From Fereydounia khargensis (Eukaryota; Basidiomycota; Ustilaginomycetes; Urocystidales; Fereydouniaceae): a stretch of DNA of 64,000 nucleotides. Numbering within the stretch: position 1 is the first letter of the stretch; every line of letters begins with the position of its first letter. Below the pieces are notes generated by a model. It ran no database searches, was not told the DNA's origin, and saw only the letters and a program-made list of their open reading frames with translations. The stretch is taken from positions 220,884 to 284,883 of the forward strand of contig JAOCZO010000017.1 of NCBI GenBank assembly GCA_026413255.1, given 5' to 3'. A program made the position numbers and the translations under genes. Shown here piece by piece: positions 1 through 9,623 of this stretch.

Positions 1-446
1 CAAAGGTAGAGAGTTCCATCAAGTTTCACTTCTCTAAAGCTGACACAAGCCTCATCGATCTGTACTGGAAGGCACAATCCAGAGCGTCTGCCCTTGGTAC
101 CAGACTCGTCAGGGAATATCAGGATCTTGGGAAAATGCCCAACGAAGGATGGCTAGCCTTTCGAATAAGACGCCTTTTCAATCGCTTCAGACTGCAGGAC
201 GATAGGTTCTCGGATCAAGTCGCAGGATCGCAAGGGGCAAGAATCGGGACGAACGCACCACAGCCTGACACAACCGAAGCTGTGAGAGCATTTGACGGTA
301 ACCAGGAAGTAGGAAGTGCCTCTGGCGGCGGATGGCTCAAGGACGGTCTCGGACGTCTATTAACCCTCCTGGGATTACGTCAGATTCCGCGCAGGACAAG
401 CACTGTCAAACCAACCGGGGACCAGGCGTCTCCGCAGAGGAAGTAG
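1..446 (+). CDS. Secreted effector-like protein, family A copy 1 (5' end outside window)
   Basis: The reading frame is open from base 3 to the stop at 446, with no start inside the window, so this is the C-terminal part of a gene running in from the left. The stretch around bases 120-175 (KMPNEGW followed by basic/aromatic residues) aligns by eye with the GDLPENGW / GDMPMDGWW block of the four next genes, which places it in the same tandem family. The roughly 85 residues after that block are an unshared, Gly/Ser/Thr/Arg-rich tail. Function unknown. The family is recognised only by internal similarity; a secreted role is inferred from the signal peptides of its siblings. Confidence 0.7.
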   Translation, partial: KVESSIKFHFSKADTSLIDLYWKAQSRASALGTRLVREYQDLGKMPNEGWLAFRIRRLFNRFRLQDDRFSDQVAGSQGARIGTNAPQPDTTEAVRAFDGNQEVGSASGGGWLKDGLGRLLTLLGLRQIPRRTSTVKPTGDQASPQRK

Positions 447-782
447 AAAGCTCGGGTCAGCGCCAATCAATCTGCAGGGTCGTCCGATCAATCGATAAGT
501 TATGTCAGCCGCCTGTTCATTTTCCTCGAGACATGATACTGCACCCACTGTATGGGTACGGGTACTGTGCAGTAGATCAGCACCGTGGCGAGAGGCTGCA
601 AATTTGCTCTGTGGAGGGACGCAGGCGTCGGCCACTCGCAATGCAGCAAATGGTCTGGGTAATACAGAACTTCTTTGTACAGCACAGTGCTGGCGTTCGT
701 GGCCTGATAGGTGGCTTGGATTCCTCTAGTCTTGGCATTCGCTTCTCGGTGCGAGTCTGGTAGAGGTGAACGATAGCCATTG

Positions 783-805
783 TCCGAGCCGCTATTAGCT
801 CCGAC
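783..805. promoter_or_regulatory. Effector promoter box TCCGAGCC (family A copy 2)
   Basis: TCCGAGCC at 783-790 followed by a second CTCCGA at about 799-804, 124-146 bases before the ATG at 929. The same core precedes several other family A and C genes. Function as a binding site is inferred. Confidence 0.4.
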
Positions 806-842
806 ATATGCGCACATGACCATGATCCTCGTCATGGAGAAG

Positions 843-851
843 ATAAATACA
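843..851 (+). promoter_or_regulatory. TATA-like ATAAATACA
   Basis: ATAAATACA 86 bases before the family A copy 2 start. The identical nonamer occurs before family A copy 5 (4785) and family C copy 7 (37577). Confidence 0.5.
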
Positions 852-928
852 AGTGTCTAGGAGGTCGCTGACTAGCCTGCTGCCGCCTACTGTACTGTTC
901 TGTATACCTTTGGCACGAAACTGTCACT

Positions 929-1669
929 ATGCGCAATCTCTTTGCCGTGGTACTGCTCTTTCTTGCCCTCAAAATCGTGCATATGGAGTTGGCTCTCACG
1001 TCGATGAAAGAAGTTGAAGAAGCCGTGCCGGAGTTCTCACAAGCGATTCAGGCCGTATTCATGCGTGAGCCTTTCACCTACCACGAAGCAGAGAAGGTCT
1101 TCTTCAACTCTAGAAACTCTCCCCTCGACCTGATTAATGGGCTCAAGCAAGTTCGGGATGGTGACGAAGCAGAGAAGCGGTTCCGTCGTGACAATGGGGT
1201 TGAGCAGCTGAGGGTCCTTGGTATGGGTTCACGAAGCGGCTGGGGCTACATTCTTATGAAGAAATCAACTGCCACATTTCTGAACCAGTTGACTCGGAGA
1301 ATGGCAAAGTACCGACCCGTCACGGAGTCTGATATGTTGAAAGACTGGTTCCGCCAATCTTTCATCAAATATCTCGAAAGCGATCCTGAAGCCAACGGCT
1401 TGGATCTGAAAGAAAAGGTGCTGGGTGCCATCGAACATCATTACCCCGGATCTGATGCTTACACCATTCAAGTCAGGCGTCATTACATCAATCGATGGAA
1501 GAATGCCCACGTTAGTGCTGCAAAGATAGTAGAAGGATTCGTGAAGCACGGTGATTTGCCAGAAAACGGTTGGATCAAGAATAGATTGTACCGCCTGGTC
1601 AAACTCTTGAGGCATCGTAAGGCCAGTCCTGTCACAACAACAGTACAGGCTAAACCCCCGACTTTTTGA
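929..1669 (+). CDS. Secreted effector-like protein, family A copy 2
   Basis: Single-exon gene for 246 aa. It starts with a clear signal peptide (hydrophobic residues 4-15, probable cleavage near residue 22). The mature part has no cysteine. Family blocks in order: REPF near 47-50, FRRDNG near 85-90, a WFRQSF helix near 140, LDLKEKVLGAIEHHYP at 158-173 and HGDLPENGW at 207-215. The tail is basic. No enzymatic motif is seen and I do not recognise a named effector. An ATAAATACA TATA-like element lies at 843-851 and a TCCGAGCC box at 783-790, both upstream of the ATG. Secretion is well supported by sequence; the role at the host interface is inferred from context. Confidence 0.85.
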   Translation: MRNLFAVVLLFLALKIVHMELALTSMKEVEEAVPEFSQAIQAVFMREPFTYHEAEKVFFNSRNSPLDLINGLKQVRDGDEAEKRFRRDNGVEQLRVLGMGSRSGWGYILMKKSTATFLNQLTRRMAKYRPVTESDMLKDWFRQSFIKYLESDPEANGLDLKEKVLGAIEHHYPGSDAYTIQVRRHYINRWKNAHVSAAKIVEGFVKHGDLPENGWIKNRLYRLVKLLRHRKASPVTTTVQAKPPTF

Positions 1670-2009
1670 TACACAATGCACTACACAGCATTGTACAATA
1701 TGTTGCAAATCTGTTCCGTCTGATCCGGATCAGCAACTGAGCTCACAATACAGCATGATGCATTCAATCCCATCTTTGATTAACCGACTTCCCTCTTGAG
1801 AAGGTACGCGGCAGATATTGTCGCATTTGCACAGTGACTATGGGTGCACGAGGCTGGGCACCGGGGAGGGCACTTCGGACAAGAGGTGCATTCCATCACT
1901 CCTCTTCTTCCGATCGTTATGCACTGCGAGCATCGACCAGGAGATGCTCCGAGATTAAGTGCAGTCGAAGTGGCTTGACCGAGACCAGTCTGCGCCCCCG
2001 AAACCATCG

Positions 2010-2054
2010 TCCGAGCTGAGCCAATCCGAGCTGATGTTACTGTAGCTCCGAGCC
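2010..2054. promoter_or_regulatory. Three TCCGAGC boxes (family A copy 3)
   Basis: TCCGAGC at 2010, 2025 and 2047 within 45 bases, 140-180 bases upstream of the ATG at 2192. The densest cluster of this motif in the window. Confidence 0.45.
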
Positions 2055-2191
2055 GTTCGTTTGCCTCTCTTCCCCCGACCGTCCAGGCTCTCTCTGAATA
2101 CAGCCAGTAAAAGTGAGTTAAATAAGCACGTCCCCGATAATTCTTTGCAATTTCCGTCTCACATTGTTCTGGCCGTGCAAGACTTGGTACC

Positions 2192-3004
2192 ATGCACATT
2201 CTCCTCGTGGCCGCTACCGTTCTTTTTGCCTTCAGCTCGTTGTGCCGTGGTGCAGAGATCCCGGCCATCGAAGAGCTTTCGGAAAAACTGCCGGGATTTC
2301 CTGACGCTGTCTTGAAAGTCTATCAAAATGAGCCTTTTTACCGCGATCATGCGCTGAATCTGTTCTACAATCTCCACAATCCTGAGATTCCAAAGATTGA
2401 AGGACTCGTACGTGCTCGACTGGACGATACCAACGAAGCAAATGCAGACCGGGAGTTTCGTCGTGACAAAGGCTTTGCTTACTTGAAGGGGCTTGGAGTG
2501 GACACCCGAGAAGGAGACGGATGGGGCAACGTCGTGATGACCCAACGCACTGTAAGGCTCCTCAATCAACTCAATCAACAGCTATCGCATTACCGGCCAT
2601 CCAAGGAAGAAACCCAAGTAGCCAAGAACTGGTATCGCTATTCCTTCCAAGAATACCTTAAGAACGAGCCCGAGGCCAACGTAATGGATCTGAAGGACAA
2701 GGTCGTTGGCGCCATCGACAAATACTACCCTAGACTTATGGACTGGGCCCCGGAATCTGAGCGTCAATCGTGGCCGAAAAACAAAGAAAGCGCAAAGCAA
2801 CGTGCTACGGTTTTGTTCGACAACCACGTCAAGTTCGGAGACATGCCTATGGATGGATGGTGGAAGAGGATTTACAACCGTCTAGCGTACTTCATGAGGC
2901 AGCACAAACTATTCCGTGCTCGCCCAGAGCTTCAAGACTACAAGGCTTCGACTGGCTCTCGTATCCCTAATAAGGAGGTTTACACAACGGACGAATCCAA
3001 ATGA
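2192..3004 (+). CDS. Secreted effector-like protein, family A copy 3
   Basis: Single-exon gene for 270 aa with an N-terminal signal peptide (residues 1-20; its only cysteine is inside it). Family A blocks are well kept: NEPF near 46, FRRDKG at 89-94, YLKGLG at 97-102, DLKDKVVGAIDKYYP at 166-180 and GDMPMDGWW at 216-224. It is closest by eye to copies 2, 4 and 5. Three TCCGAGC boxes lie 140-185 bases upstream (2010, 2025 and 2047). Mature protein is helical-looking, charged and cysteine-free. Function unknown. Confidence 0.85.
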   Translation: MHILLVAATVLFAFSSLCRGAEIPAIEELSEKLPGFPDAVLKVYQNEPFYRDHALNLFYNLHNPEIPKIEGLVRARLDDTNEANADREFRRDKGFAYLKGLGVDTREGDGWGNVVMTQRTVRLLNQLNQQLSHYRPSKEETQVAKNWYRYSFQEYLKNEPEANVMDLKDKVVGAIDKYYPRLMDWAPESERQSWPKNKESAKQRATVLFDNHVKFGDMPMDGWWKRIYNRLAYFMRQHKLFRARPELQDYKASTGSRIPNKEVYTTDESK

Positions 3005-3552
3005 GCTTTGTCTACTCAAAATTCAAAGTAATCTTCTCAATCTGTGGACCGTGTCTCTTGCTTTGCACCAAGTTTACAGTCCAATGAAGACTCGAATAGT
3101 CAAAATCCATTAGCTTTGCAACAGTAGCAATTCCATACAGCCTGGTTAGCTGATAAATCACAGTTCTGCGACTCTAAATACTGTACTGCAAAGGATACTG
3201 TCCAGTATGTTGGTTCTCATTTTGACAATCGGGGCAACTCGGCTCGGCTGAATTCGAGTGACTTGATGGTTTCGAGACCAGTCCGGAGCTTCAGTATGGT
3301 CCGAAGCTAGCAACAGCCACACGGTTCTAACCGATGTAGACTAGGCGAAAGTTCGGGACAAAAGCCATCGCCCGCGCCGAGCCTGGTCCGATTCTAGCCA
3401 TCAGCACCGGATGAGCACGTAGTACGGACTCTACTCGGCCTTCAACCCTTACAGTACCTTGTTCGTTTGAAAAGACTTAATAGAGACGTTCTAGATGCCA
3501 CATGGCCGAATCGCCTCTCACATCGTCCTCCTCATTCCAAACTTGTGCAGCC

Positions 3553-4341
3553 ATGCGTACACTGCTCGTGCTTATTTTGATAATTTTCGCCACCAACGTT
3601 CTGCCCTCAGAGGCCGCCTTACCTACTACCGAGGTGCTGGACAACGTTGTGCCAAAGCTTTCCCAGGTTGTTCAAACGATTTACGATCATCAGCCTTTTC
3701 AACGCGAGGTAGCACGGCGAATGCTATTAGACCATGCTAGATCGCAGTTGGAGTCATTGAAAGGACCGGAACAACACGACCTGAGAACAGCAACAGAAGC
3801 AGCGATCGATAACGCACGTTTCCCACAAGCCTTTGAGTCCTTAAAAGCTCGTGGTATTACTACGATTAGGTACAATATTCTCATGTCCGATTCAACCAAC
3901 CAGTTCGTAAATCAGCTTGGTAAAAGACTCTCGAAGCACTGGCCGGAGAAGAAGACACATCCACTTTCCAAGGGATGGTTTCACAGTGCTTTGACCAACT
4001 ATCTCTTGGATGAGCCCGAGGCAAACTATCTGGATCTGAGGTCGAAGGTGTTCGGAGCAATTGAAAAATACTACCCGGACAGCAGATACTTTTCTCGAGA
4101 TTTCATGCAGCATTACTATGTGGATCGAAAGGCAGGCGCGATGCGTGATGCTACAAGGATTTTTGACACTTACGCCAAGTACGGAGATATGCCAATGGAC
4201 GGATGGTGGAAAAAGTCGCTCAACCGCCTAGCTCATTGGTACAAGGCTCCAAAAGCAAGCTCCACTGATCCACAGATTTCTGGTTCGAACTCTCGATTGA
4301 GCCAGGAATCTGAAGACAAGTTCCCTAGGGGAGGGCCATGA
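3553..4341 (+). CDS. Secreted effector-like protein, family A copy 4
   Basis: 262 aa from the ATG at 3553. The frame also has an ATG at 3502, but only the 3553 start puts the hydrophobic signal segment (residues 3-12, cleavage near 20) at the N-terminus. Family blocks: HQPFQREVA near 42, WFHSALTNYLLDEPEAN near 137, LDLRSKVFGAIEKYYP near 155 and GDMPMDGWW near 214. The FRRDKG block is degenerate here (ARFPQAF). The C-terminal tail is Ser/Gly-rich. No cysteine in the mature part. Function unknown. Confidence 0.83.
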   Translation: MRTLLVLILIIFATNVLPSEAALPTTEVLDNVVPKLSQVVQTIYDHQPFQREVARRMLLDHARSQLESLKGPEQHDLRTATEAAIDNARFPQAFESLKARGITTIRYNILMSDSTNQFVNQLGKRLSKHWPEKKTHPLSKGWFHSALTNYLLDEPEANYLDLRSKVFGAIEKYYPDSRYFSRDFMQHYYVDRKAGAMRDATRIFDTYAKYGDMPMDGWWKKSLNRLAHWYKAPKASSTDPQISGSNSRLSQESEDKFPRGGP

Positions 4342-4652
4342 CATGTTGCTGAATACACCAGTGCACACTTCTTCCGGCTTCCCTGGCAACAGAGTAATGG
4401 TGAGCGCTCTTTTGACAGCTGGTTTAAGCAGAGACTTCATCGCCCCATTGCTTCAATCTTGTGGGGCCTTACTTTTCAATCGCAACGCATACTAGTTTCG
4501 AGTTCCTCTCTAATCATGATCAGTCCTGTGTAGCACAATAAGAAGCGTTGAGTCTCGATGCAGTAGTACTTTAGGCCGTCTCCTTTCCGATACGCCAACT
4601 TGTGTGGCTTGAAAGTCTTGCATTTACTGTATTCAAATGAAGGATTGGTTGC

Positions 4653-4750
4653 TCCGAGCCTGAAGCAGGCTAAGCTTCGTTCAGCATGCGCAAGGATCGA
4701 ATGTTGTCCGATCCGAGGTGGTCCGAGCCTGACCGTTAGCCTCGGACGAT
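4653..4750. promoter_or_regulatory. TCCGAGCC boxes (family A copy 5)
   Basis: TCCGAGCC at 4653-4660 and 4722-4729, with further ATCCGAGG and inverted CTCGGAC nearby, upstream of the TATA-like ATAAATACA at 4785-4793. Confidence 0.45.
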
Positions 4751-4916
4751 AGGGGGGCGGAAGCGATGAGGTGCATGTGAGAACATAAATACAGGCGTTC
4801 TTGGGCTTGAACGACCGTCGTAAGGGAGCCTCAGCGAGACGGACTCAATCAACTTTCGCAATCAGCAAACAAACCCGATCTCGAAACCTCCTTCCTCCGT
4901 TCGAGCACTTGGTACG

Positions 4917-5870
4917 ATGCGGAGTCTCCTTGTGACCATTTTGTTTCTTCTCGCCATCAATACTTTGGTTATAGAGGCCGCTTTTCCTACTGCCGACGAC
5001 CTGGATCAAGTTGTGCCAAATCTCTCCAAGGCAGTCGAAGCAGTCCGTGACAATCAGCCTTTCTTCGAGAGTTACGCAGAGAATGTGTTTTACAATTATG
5101 GATCTTCTCCGTTGCCTTCGATTCCAGGACTCAAAGTACCATTAGACACGCCAGAAGGGGTTGCGGACAAGAAATTTCGCTTAGATAAAGGGTACGACTA
5201 CTTAAAGGGTCTTGGTATCAAATTGCGACCCGCATGGGGTGACGTTTTCATGGACGACCGTCACTGGAACTTTCTCAAACAGCTTTCTGAAGCGATTGGA
5301 AAGGAGACTCCGGTTCCGGAAACCAAATCATATGGTTCCTCATTTTGGTTTCGCATCGCTTTTGAGAACTTTCTCAAACAGCGTTCATGGGCTGACGGAC
5401 TGGATTTCAAGACCAAGGTCTATGGAGCCATCGACCTTCATTATCCCAAGCCTCAAGATCACTCGCGGTACCTAGCCGATAAATACTATGTCGATAGAAA
5501 GACAAAGGCACTAAACCGCGCCATGAAGTATGTCCATGACTTTGAGAAGCACGGACTCATGCCTCAAGACAAACGAAGCGGGTCTTTGAGGGAGCAGCTC
5601 GGCCAATATTGGAGCAGCGAGTACAAACACACCTTGCGAGACGCCAAGAATCACCTCCAAGCCCATTTGGATATTCAAGAAAGGCTCAGGGTGGATGGGA
5701 AACAAATGAAGGAACAAATCAGAAACGCTAACGCTAACAGAGAAGCCGATTTGATCGCTACGGGAATCGAGCCCGACAGCCCCCTCGGAGATAGGTTTGC
5801 AAATGTTGAAGAGATGGCAGGAGCTCCTGATACACCTCAAGATCGCATGAGACGAAGGAACAGCTTCTAA
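4917..5870 (+). CDS. Secreted effector-like protein, family A copy 5, with long C-terminal extension
   Basis: 317 aa, the longest of the array. Signal peptide at residues 1-21. The core follows the family (NQPFF, FRLDKGYDYLKGLG near 85-98, LDFKTKVYGAIDLHYP near 163), but the GDMPMDGWW block is replaced by HGLMPQDKRSG near 209, and about 100 extra residues follow. This tail is hydrophilic, Gln/Asn/Arg-rich and probably coiled or disordered. Upstream: TCCGAGCC boxes at 4653 and 4722 and an ATAAATACA TATA-like element at 4785-4793. Cysteine-free. Function unknown. Confidence 0.83.
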   Translation: MRSLLVTILFLLAINTLVIEAAFPTADDLDQVVPNLSKAVEAVRDNQPFFESYAENVFYNYGSSPLPSIPGLKVPLDTPEGVADKKFRLDKGYDYLKGLGIKLRPAWGDVFMDDRHWNFLKQLSEAIGKETPVPETKSYGSSFWFRIAFENFLKQRSWADGLDFKTKVYGAIDLHYPKPQDHSRYLADKYYVDRKTKALNRAMKYVHDFEKHGLMPQDKRSGSLREQLGQYWSSEYKHTLRDAKNHLQAHLDIQERLRVDGKQMKEQIRNANANREADLIATGIEPDSPLGDRFANVEEMAGAPDTPQDRMRRRNSF

Positions 5871-6210
5871 TGAGATTGAAGCTTAGAGATATCGGTGACG
5901 CCTTTTCTCCCAGATGAGAATGAACAGAGGCTTTCCGAGCTGCGGTATTTGCATATCGCCTCGGTCGACCTGTGACTCCCTTTCCGAACCTCCAAGCCTA
6001 AGAGTGACATGATCAAGTAATCCGAAAAGTGTTTGAGCCCCGAGACGCTTGAGAACGATAGCTTGATCGAGCGGAGTCCAGCTGAGCTGATCCGTTGAGA
6101 AGCACGATTCTCTAATGTTGTTTGTGGCCAAGTCGCATGGGTTAAAAGGGAGCAGACTTGTGCCTCCCGGCCTCTTCCTTCACTTGCCCAACCTCATCGC
6201 AAAAACCATA

Positions 6211-6963
6211 ATGAAACCCAAACACTTTACTGCACTTTTTTTGATCCTGATTGCCGGCATCCAATCTGGAAGCGGAACGGCTCTGCCTCGCGAGTTCGGT
6301 AGCACGGAGTTCCCTTACCATGGGACGATGAAGTCCATCTGGGATCGTGAGCCACTGCACGCTGAAAAACTTTTCGAAAAGCCGCGGCGCTACCTGAGTA
6401 AGCTAAACGAGGAGATTTTGAATGACAAGGACTTCACAGGCTCTAACAGCTTCAGGGCCAAGGACGCAGCAGCCCGAACAGTCTTGACCAACTTGATTCA
6501 AAGCCTGAGTCTTGGAGCTCACAAAGACTGGCCAGAGTGGTACACGTCCGAGGAGACGCGAGAAGCCCTCGAGCACCTCGAGGCGGAGATGCGCAAGTTC
6601 GCTCAGAATGACCATGATATCAACTGGTTCGAAAATTCCCTCGAAGAAAGGCTGAACGACAAAGCGTACAACGAGAATGCTAGGTTCGCACACAGTGTTA
6701 CCGAAGCCATCGAGCAGGACTTTCGAGGAGAGGCCGAGCAGCGCAAGGTAGCATTGAAGCAGGCGAAACGCATACTGGACCAGCTTGCCAAAGAAAAGAA
6801 GAAGGCAGAGCGCGATGTGATGGCTCAGCTCGCCTACGAAAAGAAGCAGGCGAAGCTCAAGGTTCCATCCACTTCGAGATCTTTTCTTTCCAAGCTTTGG
6901 GGAAAAAAAGGAAAAGAAGAACTTAGGCCTGAAGAACCCAGGCCTTACGTTGTTTCGCCTTGA
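6211..6963 (+). CDS. Diverged secreted protein, family A-like copy 6
   Basis: 250 aa from the ATG at 6211 (an in-frame ATG at 6115 would put 32 unlikely residues before the signal peptide). The N-terminus MKPKHFTALFLILIAG is a good signal peptide. Similarity to family A is weak but ordered: WDREPLHAEKLF matches the REPF/AEKVFF block, and NWFENSLEERL followed by a VTEAIEQDF stretch matches the WFRQSF ... KVxGAIxxxY region. The conserved YP and GDMPMDGWW blocks are gone. The C-terminal 80 residues are very Lys/Glu-rich and probably a coiled coil. No cysteines. Family membership is inferred. Confidence 0.72.
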   Translation: MKPKHFTALFLILIAGIQSGSGTALPREFGSTEFPYHGTMKSIWDREPLHAEKLFEKPRRYLSKLNEEILNDKDFTGSNSFRAKDAAARTVLTNLIQSLSLGAHKDWPEWYTSEETREALEHLEAEMRKFAQNDHDINWFENSLEERLNDKAYNENARFAHSVTEAIEQDFRGEAEQRKVALKQAKRILDQLAKEKKKAERDVMAQLAYEKKQAKLKVPSTSRSFLSKLWGKKGKEELRPEEPRPYVVSP

Positions 6964-7095
6964 GCAAACCCAATGGAAGGCTACCCTTACGGTATCGCAC
7001 CAGAGGCGTACTGTATTTCATTACATGACATTCCATCCGCAATCAATCTAGTCCGATAGATACGAAAAATCTCGGTGATGAAAAGGAGTGGGTAG

Positions 7096-8118
7096 CTAGC
7101 CATCGAACCTACCACGCTCGACGCCTGTGTACCCGAGGTTAGGGACTGCAAAAAAGTCTCCCGACTCGGGCCATTTGCTCTGTGAGTCGTTTCCTTGACC
7201 AGAGGCGTGGGCGGTAGTTACGTAGAGGATATCAAGGTTCTCGCCGCCAAAGACACAACAAGTGATATTGAGGCTTTTGGCAAAGCGTAGCTCAAGGTCA
7301 ACTTTTCCGCTTGGATTGATGCGCTTGACGCAGGCGCCACCGTAGTGGGCGCACCAGATGCCGCCTTGGTTGTCCATGCAGAGTCCGTCCGGTGCGCCTT
7401 TGGTTGGCTTGTAGAAGACCGAGCGTGCGCCGAGGCTAGGACCAGATGGGTCATAGGCGTACTTGTACATGGTCTGGACGCCCGTGTCGTTGTAGTACAT
7501 GGTCTTGCCGTCAGGCGACCAGCCTGTGCCATTGCTGATGATCACATTCTTCTCGATCTGAGTGGTGGTCAGCATGATGCGCTTCTTGACCACCTTTTCA
7601 ATCGAGCCCTTGTCGGAAAGTGCTCGGACAAGGTACACGGAGCCCGTCGGGCTAGAGTCGGCGGACATGGTGCCGGCAAGGAAATTTCCATTCGGATCAC
7701 AGGCACCATCGTTGTGGCGAAGGACACCATTGACGGGAGCCGGTGCAGTGATGAAGTTGCGAAAGGGGCGAGGGGTGTCCGAACTGGTGGGAGGGAAGGG
7801 CAGTTCAGCCGGTGAGAGGAAGATGAAGCGGTCGCGAGTGGTGCCAACGAGTCCAGGACCACGCTTGCGAGCTGCGAGGCAGGTGACAGTGTCCTGAAAG
7901 GTTTCGTACCCAAGCGTGTTGCTTGAGGGCTCATAGGTGAATACTCGGTTCCTTTCAATGTCGACAAAGTAGAGTCGCTTGGCCTGGGCATCCCATACAG
8001 GCCCTTCTCCCAGCTGGCACTGGAGACGGAAGAGAGGCTCGGGGGCCTGGACAATCTTGACGGTGGGCTTTTTGGCCAGCTGGAAGAGCCCGGAGATGCG
8101 TTTGTGGAGGCTTTCCAT
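7096..8118 (-). CDS. SMP-30/gluconolactonase-like beta-propeller protein
   Basis: 340 aa from the ATG at 8118; the frame is open further 5' but lacks another convincing start. Family features: LGEGPVWD near residue 40 (metal-ligand Glu), VNGVLRHNDGACDPNG near 130 (Arg/Asn substrate side), SNGTGWSPDG near 195 (metal-ligand Asn) and GAPDGLCMD near 240 (Asp), all in the order found in SMP-30/gluconolactonase proteins. Known members hydrolyse sugar lactones or related esters using a divalent metal. No signal peptide, so probably cytosolic. It separates effector arrays A and B and is transcribed against both. The exact substrate cannot be read from sequence. Confidence 0.85.
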   Translation of the reverse strand: MESLHKRISGLFQLAKKPTVKIVQAPEPLFRLQCQLGEGPVWDAQAKRLYFVDIERNRVFTYEPSSNTLGYETFQDTVTCLAARKRGPGLVGTTRDRFIFLSPAELPFPPTSSDTPRPFRNFITAPAPVNGVLRHNDGACDPNGNFLAGTMSADSSPTGSVYLVRALSDKGSIEKVVKKRIMLTTTQIEKNVIISNGTGWSPDGKTMYYNDTGVQTMYKYAYDPSGPSLGARSVFYKPTKGAPDGLCMDNQGGIWCAHYGGACVKRINPSGKVDLELRFAKSLNITCCVFGGENLDILYVTTAHASGQGNDSQSKWPESGDFFAVPNLGYTGVERGRFDG

Positions 8119-8297
8119 GGCTGATGGTGGCTTGTGGTGGTCGTGAAGGAGGGAGCGGGCATGGCTGACTGCGCTCCGTCGCCCGAGATGCTCCACGACG
8201 ACGATCAAGGGTTCATTCCAACTCAGCTCGACTCAGCTCGACTCGGCAGCTGCCAGCCAGTCGGCGGCCGCGGGATGCCGACGGTCTGCTTTGCTTT

Positions 8298-8333
8298 GCT
8301 GCATTTGCTGCATTCGCTGCATTCGCTGCATTC
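8298..8333. repeat. 9-bp tandem repeat (GCTGCATTC, four units)
   Basis: Four head-to-tail copies of GCTGCATTC, the first with one T for C. It lies upstream of the gluconolactonase-like gene and upstream of the first family B gene, in otherwise gene-free DNA. Confidence 0.85.
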
Positions 8334-8734
8334 ACTACTGCACCCGACGCCCCTGACAAGCTCAAGTGGCATTCCCGGCTCCCGACATGTGGAGGTTCGC
8401 CGAGCTGCGATAAAGTCACACCCGGCAGCGCTTCATTTCGCGGCTCCAGGCCACACCACCATATCAGTCACGAAATTAGGTTCGGCCCGTCCAGCTCTGG
8501 GGGTTGATGCACGCTATAATCACTTTCCATTGTGGTTGGGTTGACAGCGCAGTGTGACCCTCGTAGGATGCCTCTCCGCTGGTTGCCAGGCGCAGGCGCG
8601 ATGCCCATGGGATCTGATGCCGAGGGGCCGAAGACACTGCCATCACATCGCCCTTAAAGGGACGGTTCGTCCTCTTACTGTACCTTACCTTCCTATCTCA
8701 CCATCTCGTCTTGCATATGCCAAACTCAATCACA

Positions 8735-9623
8735 ATGCATCAGAAGCTTATCAACATCACCGCACTGGTCGCTTTCGCGCTGGTAGCCAGTGTGCGTGCG
8801 ACCTCACAGGATGCCATCACGTACATGGACAAGAAAGGCTTAGGCCTCTGCCGGCTCAGTGCCAAAGGCGGTGCAGGTCTCAGTATCAGCTCTGTCGACT
8901 GGACTTTTGGACCTCGCACAGAGAATCCTGAAGAGTGGCCTGGACAGCAGTTCGTTGTTGCAACTTGGCTATCGGGTGAGTCTTACAACCGGTCGCCCTT
9001 CTCAAGGCTACCTTTAGAGTCTTCTAACATCCACTCATGCTAACCAGAGACGTCGGACTATCGCGCTGGTGCTGCTCAGGGCACATACTACATGAACAAT
9101 ACCCATGAACAGGATCTGCTCACCATGGGTCTTCTCTCCAGTGTGGATGGCAAATTTACTGGCGTCGATTGTCCCCCCGTGGACTTTGCTTTTGGTGGCC
9201 AGTTTGAGCTCTTACAGAACCAGGCATGGTGCGCGAGGGGCCGCAGTGATGTTTCTGTAAGTGAAAAAGTTCCACTTCCGAGTCTTTTGTCACACTATCT
9301 GATCCTGCGATGCTTTTGTTCTCCAGCATGTCGTCAAAGCAAACACCCAAGCCGCTCCTGCATCAAAAACACCTCGCAATACGTTTACCATCATTGGCGG
9401 ATGTCTTTCTACCGAGCAGTCGTTTACTGTGCTGAACCAGGCGGTTCCATGCGGCCTTCAGCTGACCATCAGGGAACTCACCGTCACTCTGTCAGCGCCG
9501 ATCAATGCAGCTCCTATCTTGAACTGCGCGAACCACGCTGTCGCCGTCGATGCTTCTCCTGGCCCCGCCAAGAATTCTTGGGTATTTCCCGATGTTTTCT
9601 TCTGGAACGTGGAAGACCCCTAG
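8735..9623 (+). CDS. Secreted effector-like protein, family B copy 1 (three exons)
   Basis: Exons 8735-8975, 9048-9256 and 9327-9623 give 248 aa. Introns of 72 and 70 nt have GTGAGT/GTAAGT donors and CAG acceptors, in phases 1 and 0. The ATG at 8735 begins a signal peptide (MHQKLINITALVAFALVASV); an in-frame ATG at 8717 is possible. Family blocks: GLCRLS near 38, AAQGTYYMNN in exon 2, and in exon 3 TIIGGCLS, VPCGLQLTIRELTVTL and LNCANHAVA. The mature part has six cysteines, two more than its siblings (DCPP and AWCAR in exon 2). Function unknown. Confidence 0.82.

Noticed and set aside
135-446. Separate small 103-aa gene starting at 135
   Set aside because: The same frame is open to the window edge and carries family A sequence before this ATG, so it is the end of a larger truncated gene.
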